The translations under genes were made by a program, and so were the position numbers. The notes under the pieces were generated by a model. That model was not told where the DNA came from and ran no database searches. It worked only from the letters and a program-made list of their open reading frames with translations. Of a stretch of DNA of 64,000 bases, positions 1 to 9,571 are shown piece after piece (within the stretch, counting starts at the first letter, position 1; every line of letters begins with the position of its first letter). Source of the stretch: an uncultured Macellibacteroides sp. (GTDB lineage: Bacteria > Bacteroidota > Bacteroidia > Bacteroidales > Tannerellaceae); NCBI RefSeq assembly GCF_963667135.1, contig NZ_OY762974.1:186001-250000 (forward strand), read 5' to 3'.

Positions 1-1679
1 CTACCCATCAATTCAACATTCAAAGAATCAATATCATTCAGGGACGTCACATTTTCATATACAAAAAAATTAGCTTCAGGATACTTATGGTTTACGATGG
101 ATATATCCAGTTGGCGTTGCTTACGATCCTGGGCTGAAAGAATTACTTCCGCTGTATCGCAAAAATCGTAGTTAGTAAACATAAAAAAGCCCATCGGTCC
201 GGGTTGTCCATAAACTACTTCATTAATAGAATCGTGACGAAATAGAGCCGTCAACTTTATTTCTTCCATCTTCTGATTCTTATTCCATTGCCGTATCTTA
301 CCCGAAAAAGAGAGACTCTCTTCAATCGGGTAAAGTATTTCCGATTTTTCAAGAGAAACAATTTTTTTAAAGTCATAACGACGCCATCCGTGGGTCAGTA
401 ACAACAAATCCAAATAAGCCATGGAAGAAGAATCGCGTTTCTCAAAATAAAAAGCAGGATTATCTATTCTACCTTTCAGCTCGCTTTGCAAAAAATAATA
501 TGTATAGAAGTTATTCCGAACTTGTAAATTGTCCAAATTTGATTTCACAACCGCCAAGGAAAAGTTGCCGGGTTGAATATTGCCTTTTAGATCCCGCACC
601 TCAATTTGCGCCACTACCTTTTTACGCTTTCCGTATTCTTCGTTATCAGTGGTCAGACTGACTTGTAAAGGTTCTGGATAGTTAACAAAAGCCAGTCGTT
701 CACAATAGACATGGAAGTTTTCGTCGTAAATTGTAATGGTAAAAATACCTTTAGGGAGCTTTTTATCAGGTATATCCACAATCGAAATCTCTTCGTTTAT
801 GCTTGCATAGGCATTGAACCAAATTACTCCTTCCTTATGAACCGATAAGTGGATAGGGGATTGAATGCCTTTCATATTCACATTGTGCCTTAACGTAATC
901 CGAAGGATGCCGTTAAGCTTTTTCGTCTCCACAACAATTCCGTTTGAATAGGCCCGAGGAAGATCTTTTTGTAAAGTCAATCCATCCAGATAAGCAGTGT
1001 AGCGTTTACCAGAATCCGGTTGAAAATAAAAGTATCCGTGTCCTTGATGTAGCGTTTGGAATCTGCGCACTTCATTCCCTTCTGAATCCATAATTATTCC
1101 ACTGGCATCCAGCCCCTTTCCTTGTTGGTCAGTTATTAGGAAAGCAACTTTCGACGGGATACCAGTAATAAGATTACCCCCTTCGGGGAAAAATGTAATC
1201 TGGAGTGGAGGAACTGAATCTAATTCTGTCTCAAACGAATCCCCGTATTGAGATAAAATTTTAATTTCTCGTTTAAAAAAACCTTCCTGATCAAAGTTTT
1301 GCATCCATTGTGTATACGATCGAAGTTGATAAAGGCCTCGAGGGAAAGTATCCGGCAGTTGAAGGCTTCCAGAAGCCACGCCATTCACTAATTTCCATTT
1401 GCTTTCTATAACCCGGCGATTCTTTCCATCAATCAGCTCAACATAAACCACCTCACTACTTACCTGTTTATCAGTCAATGAAGACAGGTAAACTTTAAAC
1501 CATATTTTCTCGCCAGCCGCATATTGCGTACGATCCTGATGAACATAAATTTTTTCTGTGGGAACAAGAAGTTGATACTTATCAAAACGCTGTGCCACAG
1601 TATAAAAAAGGCTGTCGTTCTCCCCATATACTGCAAAAGAAAAAAGATACAAAATTAAAACAAGGTTAACCGTTTTCAT
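1..1679 (-). CDS. Partial MG2-domain (alpha-2-macroglobulin-like) exported protein, C-terminus outside window
   Basis: An open frame runs without a stop from an ATG at 1679 to the window edge, giving about 559 residues. It starts with a signal peptide (MKTVNLVLILYLFSFAVYG). Residues 38-65 contain PTEKIYVHQDRTQYAAGEKIWFKVYL broken here only in description: the pattern 'KIYVHQD-x5-AGEKIWFKVY' is typical of MG2-like domains in Bacteroidetes exported proteins. Further Ig-like MG domains follow. Family members often carry a TonB-plug-like domain at the C-terminus, which would lie outside the window, so its presence here is unknown. It is probably periplasmic or at the outer membrane. It is the last visible gene of the leftward propeller block, 41 bp downstream of the neighbouring propeller lipoprotein. 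Family assignment is from the MG2 motif; the exact role is unknown. Confidence 0.7.
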   Translation of the reverse strand, partial: MKTVNLVLILYLFSFAVYGENDSLFYTVAQRFDKYQLLVPTEKIYVHQDRTQYAAGEKIWFKVYLSSLTDKQVSSEVVYVELIDGKNRRVIESKWKLVNGVASGSLQLPDTFPRGLYQLRSYTQWMQNFDQEGFFKREIKILSQYGDSFETELDSVPPLQITFFPEGGNLITGIPSKVAFLITDQQGKGLDASGIIMDSEGNEVRRFQTLHQGHGYFYFQPDSGKRYTAYLDGLTLQKDLPRAYSNGIVVETKKLNGILRITLRHNVNMKGIQSPIHLSVHKEGVIWFNAYASINEEISIVDIPDKKLPKGIFTITIYDENFHVYCERLAFVNYPEPLQVSLTTDNEEYGKRKKVVAQIEVRDLKGNIQPGNFSLAVVKSNLDNLQVRNNFYTYYFLQSELKGRIDNPAFYFEKRDSSSMAYLDLLLLTHGWRRYDFKKIVSLEKSEILYPIEESLSFSGKIRQWNKNQKMEEIKLTALFRHDSINEVVYGQPGPMGFFMFTNYDFCDTAEVILSAQDRKQRQLDISIVNHKYPEANFFVYENVTSLNDIDSLNVELMG

Positions 1680-1720
1680 ATTTTATAATAACCATTGTAA
1701 ATAGTAACGAAACATCTACG

Positions 1721-2842
1721 TTATTTGTCTTTTGTAGCAATTACTACCACGGGATTCGATTCTTCAGACATTAAAGAAGCGATCTCATTTAAATTTTCAT
1801 CAATTATTTTATCACTCTTCGACAATAAATCAGATGCAGAGAAGTAATTTACCAACCTCTCATCGTTTGACCATTTAGGCCAAAAATAAAGACCAGCCGT
1901 TTTTATTAAAACACCATTATCTTTTTCAACCTTATAAAAACCTTCATCCAATCCTTTTCTAATGATATATTTCTCACTTTTGCCCTTATAAGTTATATGT
2001 AAAAAAATATAATCATCTGTTTCCGTTATATCCTCTACGAAACCATAATTAACGGATTCAGTTGTGAACTTAACGGAACTTTCCAGAAGTTCTATTGGAA
2101 AATGAGCATCGCCAAAATCGAAATAATAGCGAATCACTAGGTTTTGTGTTCGAGGAACGAATGTATAAATCGAGTCGTTAAACTGTTGTCGGCAAACAAT
2201 CTCATTATGATAATGTTGGAAACATTTGACTGTCGGATATAATAAGTTATCCTGAGAAGTATAAAGAACATTATTCTTGAAATAAGCAATTGAATCTCCG
2301 GTATATGTTGTTAATTTAATTTTATACAATTCATTTCCAAACAGATTCATTGGGCTAATTAAAAATGAACGATCTATTGCTTCAAAAGTCCACCAAAATG
2401 GGCTAAAATTATAGTCTTTTAGATATTTACCCTCAAAATCGTATTCCAATACTTTATTTGATGAATAATCTGCCAAGAAGATTCTCCGTTCCGATTCATT
2501 AACCGAGACATCTAAAATACTTTTATATTGACCCGGACCATCCCCTCGGGCACCTATCCTTCGGATAAAATCACCCTTGTAATCAAACAGAAAAATAAAA
2601 TCATTACTTCGAACAACAATATAGTCTTTTGTCAAAATAATTTTGTCAATATCACCGATAAGCGAACTATCCGATAATTCTAAAGGAATATACCGGAACT
2701 TTAAACCTGAATTATCGACATCAAAAACTTTGTCGCTGCTCCTTATTGAATCAACGTTATAAGAATTAACGCCCCCACTCATATCTTTTTGACATGATGT
2801 TATAAGTAATATAAAAAACAGACAACATATTGTTGCTTTCAT
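1721..2842 (-). CDS. 6-bladed beta-propeller lipoprotein (type D)
   Basis: This 373-residue lipoprotein has a short signal peptide with lipobox ITSC and lipidation at Cys17. The body has repeated blade strands such as FRYIPLELSDSS, DYIVVRSNDFIFLFD and GARGDGPGQYKSI, and ends in the family's usual tail (EESNPVVVIA). These features match the 6-bladed beta-propeller lipoproteins that are abundant in Bacteroidetes. The protein is expected on the periplasmic or outer-membrane surface; its ligand is unknown. It is the intact copy of type D in the array. A 50-bp fossil of the same 5' end lies at 6838-6887, which shows that the A-B-C-D unit was once repeated. It lies 52 bp downstream of the B/C fusion gene and is probably cotranscribed with it from the promoter at 4230-4286. 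Confidence 0.8.
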   Translation of the reverse strand: MKATICCLFFILLITSCQKDMSGGVNSYNVDSIRSSDKVFDVDNSGLKFRYIPLELSDSSLIGDIDKIILTKDYIVVRSNDFIFLFDYKGDFIRRIGARGDGPGQYKSILDVSVNESERRIFLADYSSNKVLEYDFEGKYLKDYNFSPFWWTFEAIDRSFLISPMNLFGNELYKIKLTTYTGDSIAYFKNNVLYTSQDNLLYPTVKCFQHYHNEIVCRQQFNDSIYTFVPRTQNLVIRYYFDFGDAHFPIELLESSVKFTTESVNYGFVEDITETDDYIFLHITYKGKSEKYIIRKGLDEGFYKVEKDNGVLIKTAGLYFWPKWSNDERLVNYFSASDLLSKSDKIIDENLNEIASLMSEESNPVVVIATKDK

Positions 2843-2894
2843 TTGGTAATTTTTTAATTAATTATCAATTAAAATAATCTATTTTTCATATTAT

Positions 2895-4208
2895 TTATTG
2901 TTTAAATTTCCCAACAAAGAGTAAACTCCATTCATCGTCATCCTCATTATCCGGCAATAATGATTTTAACTTCTGTAATTCCTCTTTTTGTAAAGAAGAT
3001 AAGCTTTCTTCCTTTATTTCTTTGATAGATTCACTTACTTCGCTGCTAAAATCAAGTATTGTAAAATATGAACCATGCATTCCGTATAAAAGGTCGTATC
3101 GACCATATACAATACCTTGAGGTGTTTCGAATCCATCAAAAAAGCAACCCTTCAATGTCTCTTTGTCTACAATATATTTTAATGTTCTTACATTTTCATC
3201 ACCAGGTCCATTACTCCGCGCTTTCTCTACAACATACTGATGAGGCAACTCATGAACTATGTTAAAATCAAGATCGTCACCTTTTACTTTAAATTGCGGG
3301 ACTAAAGAATTGTCTAAAGAATTATAATGATATAAATATTCATTCCCGTTGGGCCATCCAAAATTGAATAACTCAATGGCTCCTGATCGTACACGGGTAA
3401 TAGTCGATTCACTGAAAGAAGTTACATTCTTGAAATAATCAGATTGCTTTGCACCTTGAATAACGTTACCATCAAAATCCTGTATCCATACATAATATTC
3501 AGTATTGGGGCTAATTGGCTGGGTTATCAAAACCTGTTTCTTATCTCCATAAACCTTTATTGTTGAACCATAGAGAAGTCTGTTAGGTAATTTGATTTTA
3601 GGATAGTTATTTCCATTGAAATCATAAACCAAAATATGCTCGGCACTAAAAGGAAGTATATAAATACGATTATTCTTTTCATCCATATCTATATAATCAA
3701 TTACATTATATTCATTTGGCCCTTGACCAATTGCTCCAATTTCGCGGACAAAGGTCCCATCTTTTCGAAACAACTTCATAGGAAAATAGCTATAACAAAC
3801 CACTCCAATATAATTATTAGTCACATACGTATGGGCATAGCGTTTACTAATTAACGCATCCTCACTTGAATTATCTAGTTTGACAATTTTAAAATCTTCA
3901 AGTAATAAACCCAATGGAATATTCTTCTTTTGTCTAATCAAAGCTGGATCGCATACAATTACTGTGTCTCCATTAATCACCTGACGAGTTGCAATTACAT
4001 TACAATCATCCCAAAATGTTTTTTTGGATTGTTTGGTATTACCTCCACATGAAGATAAAATCAAAAGTGAGCAGAAACAAATTAGATCAATATAATATGG
4101 CCGTTCGATATTTTTTCCTTTAATAAAATGTTGTTGCGATTTTTTGATATCCTGACAACCCAAGAATAACAGCAACAATAAAAAGAGATAAAAACTCTGC
4201 ATATTCAT
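2895..4208 (-). CDS. Chimeric 6-bladed beta-propeller lipoprotein (B/C fusion with two lipoboxes)
   Basis: The protein has 437 residues. Residues 1-42 are almost identical to the start of the type B protein encoded at 8235-9440, including lipobox LFLGC with Cys18. From residue 43 the sequence becomes that of the type C protein at 6940-8166, starting inside C's own signal peptide, so a second lipobox (LILSSC, Cys54) is retained. At DNA level the switch is at 4082-4084, where both parents share only 'tta'. This fits a deletion by end-joining that removed the body of B and the start of C while keeping the frame. Cys18 should be the lipidation site; the residual hydrophobic stretch 43-53 may remain as an odd linker. 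The remainder (about residues 60-437) is a normal propeller. The gene is driven by the element at 4230-4286. Confidence 0.8.
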   Translation of the reverse strand: MNMQSFYLFLLLLLFLGCQDIKKSQQHFIKGKNIERPYYIDLICFCSLLILSSCGGNTKQSKKTFWDDCNVIATRQVINGDTVIVCDPALIRQKKNIPLGLLLEDFKIVKLDNSSEDALISKRYAHTYVTNNYIGVVCYSYFPMKLFRKDGTFVREIGAIGQGPNEYNVIDYIDMDEKNNRIYILPFSAEHILVYDFNGNNYPKIKLPNRLLYGSTIKVYGDKKQVLITQPISPNTEYYVWIQDFDGNVIQGAKQSDYFKNVTSFSESTITRVRSGAIELFNFGWPNGNEYLYHYNSLDNSLVPQFKVKGDDLDFNIVHELPHQYVVEKARSNGPGDENVRTLKYIVDKETLKGCFFDGFETPQGIVYGRYDLLYGMHGSYFTILDFSSEVSESIKEIKEESLSSLQKEELQKLKSLLPDNEDDDEWSLLFVGKFKQ

Positions 4209-4229
4209 AATGGAACAAATTGATTATTC

Positions 4230-4286
4230 CAAATCTAACTACTATATTTTGTTTTATAACCAAAAAGTTGTTCACTTTTTGTTCAC
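4230..4286 (-). promoter_or_regulatory. Regulon promoter element P1 (phased GTGAACAA repeats plus TAnnTTTG)
   Basis: On the minus strand two GTGAACAA copies lie at 4279-4286 and 4268-4275, an 11-bp period. After a 30-bp gap comes TAGATTTG at 4230-4237, a full match to the Bacteroidetes -7 consensus TAnnTTTG. The ATG of the B/C fusion gene is 22 bp further on. No good -33 TTTG box is seen at 19-20 bp, which suggests an activator binds the repeats. The same arrangement occurs at six other leftward sites in this window. Confidence 0.75.
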
Positions 4287-4338
4287 AAATGACATTTATT
4301 GCTAATAATTAAACGAATTATTAGCATTATGCATATTA

Positions 4339-5484
4339 CTATTTGAATTTTATAATCCTCAGTACCGGATTATCATCCTCTCTAAGTGTCTTTCCAACTT
4401 TCCCTTTCAACTGTATTTTCTTATGCATACTTATAAATGAAGGTGTCTGAATAAGTTGTGCTGTCATGTTTTTTGCTATAGCAGGAGATGAGCCAAAACT
4501 CAATGTCCCTCTTTCAGATTCACTATCTAAAAATTCTACTTTGTTTATTTTTCCGGTTTTAAATTCATACATAAATGTTGGTATCTTCCCTCCCTTCGAA
4601 TTAAAGTCTAAAAGAACCTCACCAATAATCATAAATTTATCGGTTGTTAAAATAATTGTCCATACGTTCCTTGGCTCAGATGCATGAACCGATGGTTTTC
4701 TGACTAATACAGGTGTTATCTTTTTACTCTGGTTTAGCATGTACAGTGTATCAGATGATATATCAGCAATCATAAAATCAGAACCATAATATATACTTGA
4801 AGGATAATACATTATAATTCCGCCCCAGCTATTCTTCTCTATTTTTGCAATACGGTTTGAAAATCTTTTAGGCAAATCAATGTTCAAGACGGAAATTAGA
4901 CTTCCATCTTTTTTTGACATAAGACGGTAAGGTTTCCTTTTAGGCTTGAATTTAAGGCCTGGATCTATATTTAGATCGTCATACACAAGCAATGCATTGT
5001 CATCAAAATTATAAACCGTCGATTCATACTGCAGCGTGTTTATCTTCAAGGTTCGTTTGTATTTTCCTTTCAGCGAATAAACCTGTATGGATCGATTGCA
5101 CACAAATATCTCTTCGTTTCTTTCATCGAAAATTGCATATCTAATCCATGGATACTCTTGACCACTTTGTCCCTTATGGTTGAAATGAGCATATATTTTC
5201 CCGTTGCGATTGAAAACAAATATATCACCTTGCACATATTCGTATATGAGAATATATTTATCGGTAACAGATGAAAGTACAGCCCTCTCGCTCAATAAGA
5301 CATCGTCGGTCGTTTCAAGAGGGATATATTCTAAATCAGCAATATCCTGGAGGCGTATATCTTTTGTGGAATAGTTTTTGGAAAAATCAATGACCGGCAA
5401 GTTGCCTTTTTTTGATTGGGAACTCATTACCTGACTTCCCATTAAAAAAAAGAATGTCAGTATGACGAGGTTTTTTATCTTCAT
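4339..5484 (-). CDS. 6-bladed beta-propeller exported protein (type A, copy A1)
   Basis: This 381-residue protein has a signal peptide (MKIKNLVILTFFFLMGSQVM) without a lipobox cysteine. It is therefore predicted to be a soluble periplasmic or secreted protein, unlike most propellers in the array. The blades start with IADLEYIPLETTDDVLLS and include HKGQSGQEYPWIRYAI; the tail is REDDNPVLRIIKFK. It is one of three close paralogues (with 5635-6789 and 9572-10726). The relationships are mosaic: its first third matches A3, its middle matches A2, and its last third is its own variant. Function is unknown; family membership is clear. It lies upstream of promoter P1 and 150 bp downstream of A2. Confidence 0.8.
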   Translation of the reverse strand: MKIKNLVILTFFFLMGSQVMSSQSKKGNLPVIDFSKNYSTKDIRLQDIADLEYIPLETTDDVLLSERAVLSSVTDKYILIYEYVQGDIFVFNRNGKIYAHFNHKGQSGQEYPWIRYAIFDERNEEIFVCNRSIQVYSLKGKYKRTLKINTLQYESTVYNFDDNALLVYDDLNIDPGLKFKPKRKPYRLMSKKDGSLISVLNIDLPKRFSNRIAKIEKNSWGGIIMYYPSSIYYGSDFMIADISSDTLYMLNQSKKITPVLVRKPSVHASEPRNVWTIILTTDKFMIIGEVLLDFNSKGGKIPTFMYEFKTGKINKVEFLDSESERGTLSFGSSPAIAKNMTAQLIQTPSFISMHKKIQLKGKVGKTLREDDNPVLRIIKFK

Positions 5485-5568
5485 ATTTTTTCTTGTTTAC
5501 GATGCTATATAATAAATGTAATATAGATCTAGTCAGTGCATTTCATTCAACAACCAGAGTGTTACTCT

Positions 5569-5602
5569 CTTTTTGTTCACAAATCACTTTTATTGATAAA
5601 TA
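5569..5602 (-). promoter_or_regulatory. Decayed half copy of the regulon element
   Basis: A single TTGTTCAC (plus strand, 5573-5580) is followed by the sequence that also follows the repeats in P2 near 9518-9550. The second repeat and the TAnnTTTG box are missing. I read it as the scar of a deletion that removed a B-C-D segment between A2 and A1. Confidence 0.5.
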
Positions 5603-5634
5603 ATTAAACGAATGGTTTTCATTATGCATATTTA

Positions 5635-6789
5635 TTATTTGAATTTTATAATCCTTAGTACCGGATTATCATCTTCTCTAAGTGTCTTTATAAACTTTTC
5701 AACTTTACCATTCAATTGTTTTCTTTTATAAGCATTTATTATTGAAGGTGCCTGAACCAGTTGTGCTGTCATGTTTTTTGCTGTAGCAGGAGATGAGATT
5801 ATACGCCATATTCCTCTTTCAGATTCACTATCAGAAATATCTTCTTTATATATTTTTCCGGTTTTAAATTCATATATCCAAGCCGGAAATTTTCCGCCCT
5901 TCGAATTAAAATCTAACACAACCGCACCAATAATCATAAATTTATCGGTTGTTAAAAGAGTTGTCCAGACTTTCCTTGGCTCAGAAGCGTGAACCGATGG
6001 TTTTCTGACTAATACAGGTGTTATCTTCTTATTTTGGGTTAGCATACACAATGTATCAGATGATATATCCGCAATCATAAAATCATGACCGTAATGTACA
6101 TTTGAAGGAAAGTACATTTGAATAGGTCTCCAGCTACTCTTCTCTATTTTAGCAATACGGGTTGAATATCTTTTAGGCAAATCAATGTTCAAAAGGGAAA
6201 TCAGACTTCCATCTTTTTTTGACATAAGACGGTAAGGTTTTCTTTTAGTCTTGAATTTAAGGCCTGGATCTATATTTAGGTCGTCATACATAAGCAATGC
6301 TTTGTCATCAAAATTATAAACCGTCGATTCATACTTCTGTGTATTTATCTTCAATGTTCGTTTGTATTTCCCTTTCAGCGAATAAACCTGAATGGATTGA
6401 TTGCAGACAAATATCTCTTCGTTTCTTTCATCAAAAATTGCATATCTAATCCATGGATACTCTTGACCACTTTGTCCCTTATGGTTGAAATGAGAATATA
6501 TTTTCCCGGTACGATTAAAAACAAATATATCACCCAGCAAAGGTTCACAGACTAGAATATAATTATCGGAAACAAAAGAAAGCTCAGCATTATCGCTCAA
6601 TAAAATATCGCTGGTCGTTTCAAGAGGAATATATTCCGTATCAGCAATATCCTGGAGGCGTATATCTTTTGTGGGATAGTTTTTAGAAAAGTCGATGACC
6701 GGCAAGTTGACAGTTTTTGATTGGGAACTCATTACCTGACTTCCCATTAAAAAAAATAATGTCAGTAAGACGAGGTTATTTATCTTCAT
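5635..6789 (-). CDS. 6-bladed beta-propeller exported protein (type A, copy A2)
   Basis: This is a 384-residue paralogue of A1 and A3 with a nearly identical signal peptide (MKINNLVLLTLFFLMGSQVM) and again no lipobox cysteine. The blade region begins IADTEYIPLETTSDILLS. Its middle part (STVYNFDDKALLMYDD) resembles A1, whereas its C-terminal third (KFPAWIYEFKTGKIYKED) is nearly the same as A3. The segment around residues 65-85 (DNAELSFVSDNYILV) differs from both. It lies 151 bp downstream of the type C gene, and the gap contains the fossil start of a type D gene. The periplasmic role and ligand are unknown. Confidence 0.8.
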   Translation of the reverse strand: MKINNLVLLTLFFLMGSQVMSSQSKTVNLPVIDFSKNYPTKDIRLQDIADTEYIPLETTSDILLSDNAELSFVSDNYILVCEPLLGDIFVFNRTGKIYSHFNHKGQSGQEYPWIRYAIFDERNEEIFVCNQSIQVYSLKGKYKRTLKINTQKYESTVYNFDDKALLMYDDLNIDPGLKFKTKRKPYRLMSKKDGSLISLLNIDLPKRYSTRIAKIEKSSWRPIQMYFPSNVHYGHDFMIADISSDTLCMLTQNKKITPVLVRKPSVHASEPRKVWTTLLTTDKFMIIGAVVLDFNSKGGKFPAWIYEFKTGKIYKEDISDSESERGIWRIISSPATAKNMTAQLVQAPSIINAYKRKQLNGKVEKFIKTLREDDNPVLRIIKFK

Positions 6790-6837
6790 AATTTATATTG
6801 TTTACGATGCATTATAATAAATGTAGTATAAAACTAA

Positions 6838-6887
6838 CATGATATCATGAGTAACATAAAAAACAGTCAACATATTGTTGCTTTCAT
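6838..6887 (-). pseudogene. Fossil 5' end of a type D propeller gene
   Basis: About 50 bp here match the first 50 bp of the type D gene at 2793-2842, including its ATG (6885-6887). A stop arises at codon 7, and homology ends before A2. The sequence upstream of the ATG also resembles that upstream of the intact D gene. It shows that D followed C in an ancestral repeat unit. Confidence 0.65.
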
Positions 6888-6939
6888 TTGGTAGTCCTTT
6901 AATTAATCATCAATTTAATCAATCGGCTATTCAAATAAT

Positions 6940-8166
6940 TTATTGTTTAAATTTCCCTACAAAAAGTAAACTACATTCATCTTCATCCTCATTATCCGGC
7001 AATAATGATTTTAACTTCTGTAATTCCTCTTTTTGTAAAGGAGATAAGCTTTCTTCCTTTATTTCTTTGATAGATTCACTTACTTCGCTGCTAAAATCAA
7101 GTATTGTAAAATATGAACCATGCATTCCGTATAAAAGGTCGTATTGACCATATACAATACCTTGAGGTGTTTCGAATCCATCAAAAAAGCAACCCTTCAA
7201 TGTCTCTTTGTCTACAATATATTTTAATGTTCTTACATTATCATCACCAGGTCCATTACTCCGCGCTTTTTCTACAACATACTGATGAGGCAACTCATGA
7301 ACTATGTTAAAATCAATATCGTCACCTTTTACTTTAAATTGCGGGACTAAAGAATTATCTAAAGAATTATAATGATATAAATATTCATTCCCGTTGGAAT
7401 ATCCTAAATTGAATAACTCAATGGCTCCTGATCGTACGCGGGTAATAGTCGATTCACTGAAAGAAGTTACATCCTTAAAATAATCAGATTGCTTTGCACC
7501 TTGAATAACGTTACCATCAAAATCTTGTATCCATACATAATATTCAGTATTGGGGCTAATTGGCTGGGTTATCAAAACCTGTTTCTTATCTCCATAAACC
7601 TTTATTGTTGAACCATAGAGAAGCCTGTTAGGTAATTTGATTTTAGGATAGTTATTTCCATTGAAATCATAAACCAAAATATGCTCGGCACTAAAAGGAA
7701 GTATATAAATACGATTATTCTTTTCATCCATATCTATATAATCAATTACATTATATTCATTTGGACCTTGACCAATTGATCCTATTTCGCGGATAAAGGT
7801 CCCATCTTTTCGAAACAACTTCATAGGAAAATAGCTATAACAAACCACTCCAATATAATTATTAGTCACATACGTATGGGCATAGCGTTTACTAATTAAT
7901 GCATCCTCACTTGAATTATCTAGTTTGACAATTTTAAAATCTTCAAGTAATAAATCCAATGGAATATTCTTCTTTTGTCTAATCAAAGCTGGGTCGCATA
8001 CAATTACGGTGTCTCCATTAATCACTTTTCGAGTAGCAATTAGGTCACAATCATCCCAAAATGTTTTTTTGGATTGTTTAGGATTACCTCCACAAGAAGA
8101 TAAAATCAAAAGTGAGCAGAAACAAATTATCACAAAAAAATCATTAAGTAATTTATTATTCTGCAT
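6940..8166 (-). CDS. 6-bladed beta-propeller lipoprotein (type C)
   Basis: This 408-residue lipoprotein is the intact parent of the C part of the fusion gene at 2895-4208. An ATG at 8223 is also in frame, but the ATG at 8166 gives a normal signal peptide with lipobox LILSSC at Cys25, so I prefer it. The body includes LDNSSEDALISKRYAHTYV and GQGPNEYNVIDYIDMD, the latter a typical propeller blade motif, and ends in the variant tail SLLFVGKFKQ. It is probably translated from the same message as the type B gene, which ends 69 bp upstream of this start. The surface or periplasmic role is unknown. Confidence 0.8.
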   Translation of the reverse strand: MQNNKLLNDFFVIICFCSLLILSSCGGNPKQSKKTFWDDCDLIATRKVINGDTVIVCDPALIRQKKNIPLDLLLEDFKIVKLDNSSEDALISKRYAHTYVTNNYIGVVCYSYFPMKLFRKDGTFIREIGSIGQGPNEYNVIDYIDMDEKNNRIYILPFSAEHILVYDFNGNNYPKIKLPNRLLYGSTIKVYGDKKQVLITQPISPNTEYYVWIQDFDGNVIQGAKQSDYFKDVTSFSESTITRVRSGAIELFNLGYSNGNEYLYHYNSLDNSLVPQFKVKGDDIDFNIVHELPHQYVVEKARSNGPGDDNVRTLKYIVDKETLKGCFFDGFETPQGIVYGQYDLLYGMHGSYFTILDFSSEVSESIKEIKEESLSPLQKEELQKLKSLLPDNEDEDECSLLFVGKFKQ

Positions 8167-8234
8167 ATACTTACTTCTTGAAATTAAAGCGATGAAGACT
8201 TTTATTAAATTTAGCTTTCTCATTTTATTAACAA

Positions 8235-9440
8235 TTATCTTTTAGCAATAATAAGTATCGGATTGTCATCAATTCTCATTTCTGAAGCAAGCTTCCAAAC
8301 TTTATCAAATTGATCTCCATATCTCTCTTTTTGTTTTGCATATTCAGATGAAAGAATCTTTTCTTTAAAATCTTCAGCATTCATGTACATAATCAATGTT
8401 CCGTCCTTTTCAATCAAATAAGGGAAAAAGGGAACACCACCATCAATATCATTTATTATTCCCTCTGAACCTATATTTTCAACAACTCCATCTTTTTTAT
8501 TAAAAAGAAAGTATTGTGATTTTTTATTCATACCCCATATAAGTTTTAAATATAGAAAGATATTGTCTTCATAAATATTGTCGACCAACAACTTCGTAGA
8601 AAGAGATTCAAACTGTTGTGCGCTATATCCAGAGGTGTTTACTTCTCGCTTCATGTTACCTAACTTGCATATAACATAGGGTTTCTTGTTTCCGGACAAA
8701 TCAATTGTAAACAAAGTATCATTACCATAATCCATAAAGCGTATCTGTTCGTCATATTTATAAAAGGGAATCGTAGATACAATCATTCCCGGATTGTTAG
8801 ATATGATAGGAGAATGGTTCAGTATTTGAGAATTAACAGATCCTAATGTATCAATTTCAATTAATGAATAAACATTTGATGTATCTTCAGTCCGCTTAAA
8901 TCTACTTCCTAAGTACATTAATAGTTTGTCATCAGAAGGCATTAACCCATAGAACATGTATTCTGAATCCATTAAAGGAATGGTTTTCTCATAAACGGCC
9001 TCAGAATTATACTTATGAGCTTTTTTTGCTGTAAACAGGTAAAAACAATCAGAAGATGGACTTGATACAAGACAAAAAACAGATGAGTAATCTTTCGGAC
9101 CCATTCCTTTGTTTCCTATTTTCTTAATAAACTCTCCCAACAAATTAAATTGGTAAACATTATTAAAATCACTTACTATAATCGTATTGTTAAATAATAA
9201 GATCTGGCTTACACGCTTAATCAAATACCCATCAGCAGTTTTTAAAGGAATGTAGAGAATATTTTTCGCAATTTCTGACAATTGGGTGATATTATTCTCA
9301 CCTTCAACAGTCGTTAGATCAATATAATATGGCTGTTCAATATTTTTTTCTTTAATGAAATGTTGTTGCGGTTTTTTATTATCCTGACAACCCAAGAATA
9401 ACAACAAAAATAAAAAGAGATAAAAACTCTGCATATTCAT
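8235..9440 (-). CDS. 6-bladed beta-propeller lipoprotein (type B)
   Basis: This 401-residue lipoprotein starts at the ATG at 9440. The frame is open further upstream to 9566, but that stretch is the promoter P2 and codes for no signal peptide. The lipobox is LFLGC with Cys18. Blade motifs include AKNILYIPLKTADGYLIK and IGNKGMGPKDYSSVF; the tail is RIDDNPILIIAKR. The first 42 residues are shared with the fusion gene at 2895-4208, and the last 13 codons are shared with a relic next to the esterase gene. It is driven by P2, with a 5' leader of only about 15 nt. The ligand is unknown. Confidence 0.8.
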   Translation of the reverse strand: MNMQSFYLFLFLLLFLGCQDNKKPQQHFIKEKNIEQPYYIDLTTVEGENNITQLSEIAKNILYIPLKTADGYLIKRVSQILLFNNTIIVSDFNNVYQFNLLGEFIKKIGNKGMGPKDYSSVFCLVSSPSSDCFYLFTAKKAHKYNSEAVYEKTIPLMDSEYMFYGLMPSDDKLLMYLGSRFKRTEDTSNVYSLIEIDTLGSVNSQILNHSPIISNNPGMIVSTIPFYKYDEQIRFMDYGNDTLFTIDLSGNKKPYVICKLGNMKREVNTSGYSAQQFESLSTKLLVDNIYEDNIFLYLKLIWGMNKKSQYFLFNKKDGVVENIGSEGIINDIDGGVPFFPYLIEKDGTLIMYMNAEDFKEKILSSEYAKQKERYGDQFDKVWKLASEMRIDDNPILIIAKR

Positions 9441-9460
9441 AATAGAACAATTGATTATTC

Positions 9461-9517
9461 CAAATCTAACTACTATATTTTGTTTTATAACCAAAAAGTT
9501 GTTCACTTTTTGTTCAC
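9461..9517 (-). promoter_or_regulatory. Regulon promoter element P2
   Basis: On the minus strand GTGAACAA repeats lie at 9510-9517 and 9499-9506 with an 11-bp period. A 30-bp gap leads to TAGATTTG at 9461-9468. The type B start codon follows 21 bp later. The element is nearly identical to P1. Confidence 0.75.
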
Positions 9518-9571
9518 AAATCACTTTTATTGATAAATAATTAAACGAATGGTATTCATTATGCATATTTA

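Noticed and set aside
9441..9566. Longer start for the type B propeller
   Set aside because: The extra 42 codons cover promoter P2 and would put the signal peptide inside the protein.
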